Shown here: in pieces, positions 49,795 through 52,017 of the stretch | Numbering within the stretch: the stretch's first letter is position 1 | How the letters are laid out: each line of letters begins with the position of its first letter | Assembly: GCA_022827945.1 (NCBI GenBank) | Contig: JAJEIT010000092.1 | Coordinates: 1 to 52,017 of the forward strand | Length of the DNA: 52,017 bases | Reading direction: 5' to 3' | Source: Dehalococcoidia bacterium | GTDB lineage: Bacteria > Chloroflexota > Dehalococcoidia > Tepidiformales > Tepidiformaceae | Position numbers and translations under genes: made by a program | The notes under the pieces: model-generated | Databases searched by the model: none | Seen by the model: the letters and a program-made list of their open reading frames with translations, nothing else | Told to the model about the DNA's origin: nothing

Positions 49795-50253
49795 ATGGTC
49801 ACAGTCGAGCAGCGCGAAGACGAGGAGAAATACGCCGAGCTGAGCCTGCGCCTTCTCCGGCAGGCGCAGGAGGAGTTCGACAAGGGTGACCGCCTGCAGG
49901 CCTCCGAGAAGGCCTGGGGGGCCGCCGCGCACGCCATGAAGGCGGCCGCCGAACGCCGCGGTTGGAACCACGGCAAGCACCGGCACCTGTTCGCCGTCGC
50001 CGGTCAGGTCGCGGACGACGCGGACAACCCCGAGATCCGGCGGCTGTTCAGCATGGCGAGCTCCCTGCACCAGAACTTCTATGAGGACTGGCAGACCGAC
50101 ACCTCCGTCCAGGAGGGCATCGAAGAGGTGAAGCGGCTGGTGGAGCTCATGGAAGACCTGCGCGCCCAGCCCGTCCGCCCTTCCGTCGTGACCGACGAGC
50201 AGCAGTGGCGCACCCTCACCGAGCCTGCTCGCGAGCGAGCTACCCAGGGCTGA
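49795..50253 (+). CDS. PaREP1/HEPN-like protein
   Basis: A 152-residue helical protein. YAELSLRLLRQAQEEFDKGDRLQASEKAWGAAAHAMKAAAE (spanning about 12-52) with a following HGKHRHL resembles PaREP1/HEPN proteins. HEPN domains are often RNases or toxins, but a typical RX4-6H catalytic motif is not obvious here (candidates: RRGWNHGKH and KHRHLF). It starts at ATG 49795; the upstream gap holds no clear promoter. It converges on the FAD/Fe-S gene with 9 nt between stops. Confidence 0.6.
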   Translation: MVTVEQREDEEKYAELSLRLLRQAQEEFDKGDRLQASEKAWGAAAHAMKAAAERRGWNHGKHRHLFAVAGQVADDADNPEIRRLFSMASSLHQNFYEDWQTDTSVQEGIEEVKRLVELMEDLRAQPVRPSVVTDEQQWRTLTEPARERATQG

Positions 50254-50262
50254 CGCTGCCCC

Positions 50263-52017
50263 TCACTCCCCCAGGGCCTGCGCCAGCAGCTCCGCGACAT
50301 GCCGCGGTTTGCGCGACGTGAAGTGCCCGATCTGTTGCCGGCACGACACCCCCGTGACCGCCACCGCAACCTCCCCGCCCGCCGCCTCCACCGCCGGGAA
50401 CAGCCGGTACGCCCCCATCTCCCGCGAAACCTCGTAGTGCTCCCGCTCGAACCCGAACGAGCCCGCCATCCCGCAGCAGCCTGAGTCGACCAGCGAGGGG
50501 GCGTACCCGGCCACCTCCAGCGCCCGCAGCGACGGCTCCGCCCCCGCCAGCGCCTTCTGGTGGCAGTGCGCGTGCACCAGCACCTCGCCTCCGCTTGCCG
50601 CCCGAAACAGGTTGCGGACCCCCGCGTCCTCCACCGCCACCTGCACGACCAGCTCGTCGAGCAGCATCGCCTGCTCCGCCACTTCCTCCGCCCGCCCCCG
50701 CGGCAGGAGGTCGCGGTACTCGTCCCGCAGCGTGAGCAGGCACGAGGGCTCCGTCCCCACGATGGGCGCCCCTCGCCGGGCGTGCGGTTCCAGCCGCGCC
50801 ACGTTCGCCTCCGCCCACTCCCGCGCCAGTCCCAGCTGCCCCTTTGAGATCGCCGGTCGCCCGCAGCATCCCAGCCCCGGCACGACCGTGACCGCGTACC
50901 CCAGCGCCTCCAGCACCCGCACCGCCGCCTGCCCCACCTCCGGGTGGAAGTACTCCGTGAACGTGTCCGCCAGGTAGACCGCCTCCCCGCGCGGCGCCTC
51001 TCCCAACCGCGCCTCCCGCCGCGCCCACCACCGCCCGAACCGCTGCGGCGCGAACGCCGGCAGCGGTCGCCGCCGGTCGACCCCGCCTGCGCGCTCCAGC
51101 AGCGCCCGCGCCGGACTCAGCCGCGCGACCGCGTTCGCGATAGGCCCGAAGGGGCTGGCCAGCGCGCTCAGCGTGCGGATGCGCGCGAAGGCGCGGTCCC
51201 GCAGGGGGGCTCCGTGCGCCGCGCTCGCCTGCGCCTGCACCTCGTACTTCAGTTTCGCGAAGTCCACCCCCGAGGGGCACTCCGTCTTGCACGCCTTGCA
51301 CTCGACGCACAGGTCGAGCGCCTCGTGCATCCGCTCGCTCGTCAGGTCCTCGAGCGGCAGCGCCCCGTTGAGCGCCTGGCGCAGCAGGTTCGCCCGCCCC
51401 CGCGTCGAGTGCTCCTCGTCCCCGGTCACCATGAACGAGGGGCACATCCCCCCGTCGAGCTTGCGGCAGGCGCCCTGCCCGTTGCACTGCTCCGCCGCTC
51501 GCGCTAGCCCGCCCTCGAAGCCGAAGTCGAGCTCCGTGCGCACCTCCGCGTTTGCCGTCGAAGGGCTCAGCCGCAGGTTGTCGGAGAAGGGCGGCGTGTC
51601 GACGATCTTCCCGGGATTCAGCAGACCTTGCGGATCCCACAGCGCCTTCAGCTCCCGGAACGCGCGCGTCAGCTCCGGGCCGAACATCCGCTCCGTGAAC
51701 GCTCCCCGCACGATCCCGTCCCCGTGCTCCCCGCTCAGCGAGCCGCCGAACTCGAGCACGAGGTCGGCGATCTCCTCCGCCAGCCCCTCCGCGTTCGCCA
51801 GCCCCTCCGCGTCCTTCAGGTCGACCACCGGCCGGATGTGCAGGCAGCCGACGCTCGCGTGCCCGTAGTACGCGGGACGCAGCCCCCGCGCCCGCACGAG
51901 CGCGTCGAAGCGCGCCACGTACTCGGCCAGCCGTTCCGGCGCGACCGCCGTGTCCTCCACGAACGCCCCCGGCTTGGCGTCGCCCCGGATGCTCATCAGC
52001 AGCCCCAGCCCTGCCTC
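50263..52017 (-). CDS. FAD-linked oxidase/Fe-S oxidoreductase fusion (5' end outside window)
   Basis: C-terminal 584 codons of a large dehydrogenase of the D-lactate/D-2-hydroxyglutarate (YdiJ-like) type; the N-terminal FAD-binding part lies outside the window. In order: the end of the FAD-oxidase C-terminal domain (GSLSGEHGDG; DPQGLLNPGKIVD), two 4Fe-4S clusters (CNGQGACRKLDGGMCPSF; CVECKACKTECPSG), and two CCG-type cysteine domains (GLGCCGRPAISKG; VDSGCCGMAGSFG). Such proteins pass electrons from a 2-hydroxyacid to quinones at the membrane. No start is visible; the frame continues to the last base. It converges on the HEPN-like gene. Confidence 0.92.
   Translation of the reverse strand, partial: EAGLGLLMSIRGDAKPGAFVEDTAVAPERLAEYVARFDALVRARGLRPAYYGHASVGCLHIRPVVDLKDAEGLANAEGLAEEIADLVLEFGGSLSGEHGDGIVRGAFTERMFGPELTRAFRELKALWDPQGLLNPGKIVDTPPFSDNLRLSPSTANAEVRTELDFGFEGGLARAAEQCNGQGACRKLDGGMCPSFMVTGDEEHSTRGRANLLRQALNGALPLEDLTSERMHEALDLCVECKACKTECPSGVDFAKLKYEVQAQASAAHGAPLRDRAFARIRTLSALASPFGPIANAVARLSPARALLERAGGVDRRRPLPAFAPQRFGRWWARREARLGEAPRGEAVYLADTFTEYFHPEVGQAAVRVLEALGYAVTVVPGLGCCGRPAISKGQLGLAREWAEANVARLEPHARRGAPIVGTEPSCLLTLRDEYRDLLPRGRAEEVAEQAMLLDELVVQVAVEDAGVRNLFRAASGGEVLVHAHCHQKALAGAEPSLRALEVAGYAPSLVDSGCCGMAGSFGFEREHYEVSREMGAYRLFPAVEAAGGEVAVAVTGVSCRQQIGHFTSRKPRHVAELLAQALGE

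Overview
This is a very GC-rich chromosomal window (roughly 70% G+C by eye, with C or G at most third codon positions) that is almost fully coding, with short intergenic gaps on both strands. Housekeeping genes (leuA, dapB, gyrA, rimI, thiN, plsX, queG, lexA, holA, metF, folC, mug) are mixed with catabolic genes: SDRs, acyl-CoA dehydrogenase, Rieske and GMC oxidoreductases, aldo/keto reductase, zinc alcohol dehydrogenases and F420-type Ddn proteins. With a Gram-positive-type LexA box, this suggests a Chloroflexota-like organism (perhaps Dehalococcoidia) or a high-GC actinobacterial relative. That placement is inference. I saw no rRNA, tRNA, CRISPR, transposase or integrase.

Layout. 1-4634: two unrelated amidohydrolases, an M20 amidohydrolase and a YkgJ-type cysteine-cluster protein. 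4840-7066: leuA behind a strong leader hairpin, then a lipoprotein whose best start is an ATA codon. 7084-9444: an orphan ribbon-helix-helix protein, an HTH-gene remnant and an ABC-2 exporter pair. 9523-17839: methyltransferase, TPR protein, dapB, gyrA, rimI, thiN and acyl-CoA dehydrogenase. 17843-18638: an overlapping pair of unknown function. 18691-27658: alpha/beta hydrolase, four SDRs, an MFS transporter and an SRPBCC protein, interrupted by a type II restriction-modification module (21496-23849) of lower GC, bounded by a 13-bp direct repeat. 27652-35357: methyltransferase, plsX, GNAT, a toxin-antitoxin-like pair, queG, lexA, an ABC ATPase and holA. 35472-43734: redox and lipid genes plus metF and folC. 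43774-52017: DUF4202-like protein, O-methyltransferase-like protein, mug, a second alcohol dehydrogenase, tandem Ddn paralogues (one frameshifted), a large protein of unknown function, a DUF2283/HEPN-like pair, and a FAD/Fe-S dehydrogenase cut by the window edge.

Two themes run through the window. First, at least twelve genes start 6-8 nt after a TAnnnT hexamer with no Shine-Dalgarno, the signature of leaderless transcripts; other genes have good GGAGG-type sites and many overlap their neighbours by 4 nt. Second, several small modules of visibly lower GC (7084-7428, 17843-18638, 21496-23900, 30857-31294) sit between housekeeping genes and look acquired. Other points to check are an inverted pair of degenerate heptamer arrays that contain the stop codons of two convergent genes, and several enzymes lacking a canonical catalytic residue (Rieske protein without its two iron-binding histidines, alpha/beta hydrolase with Glu for Ser, LeuA with Gln for a metal-binding His).
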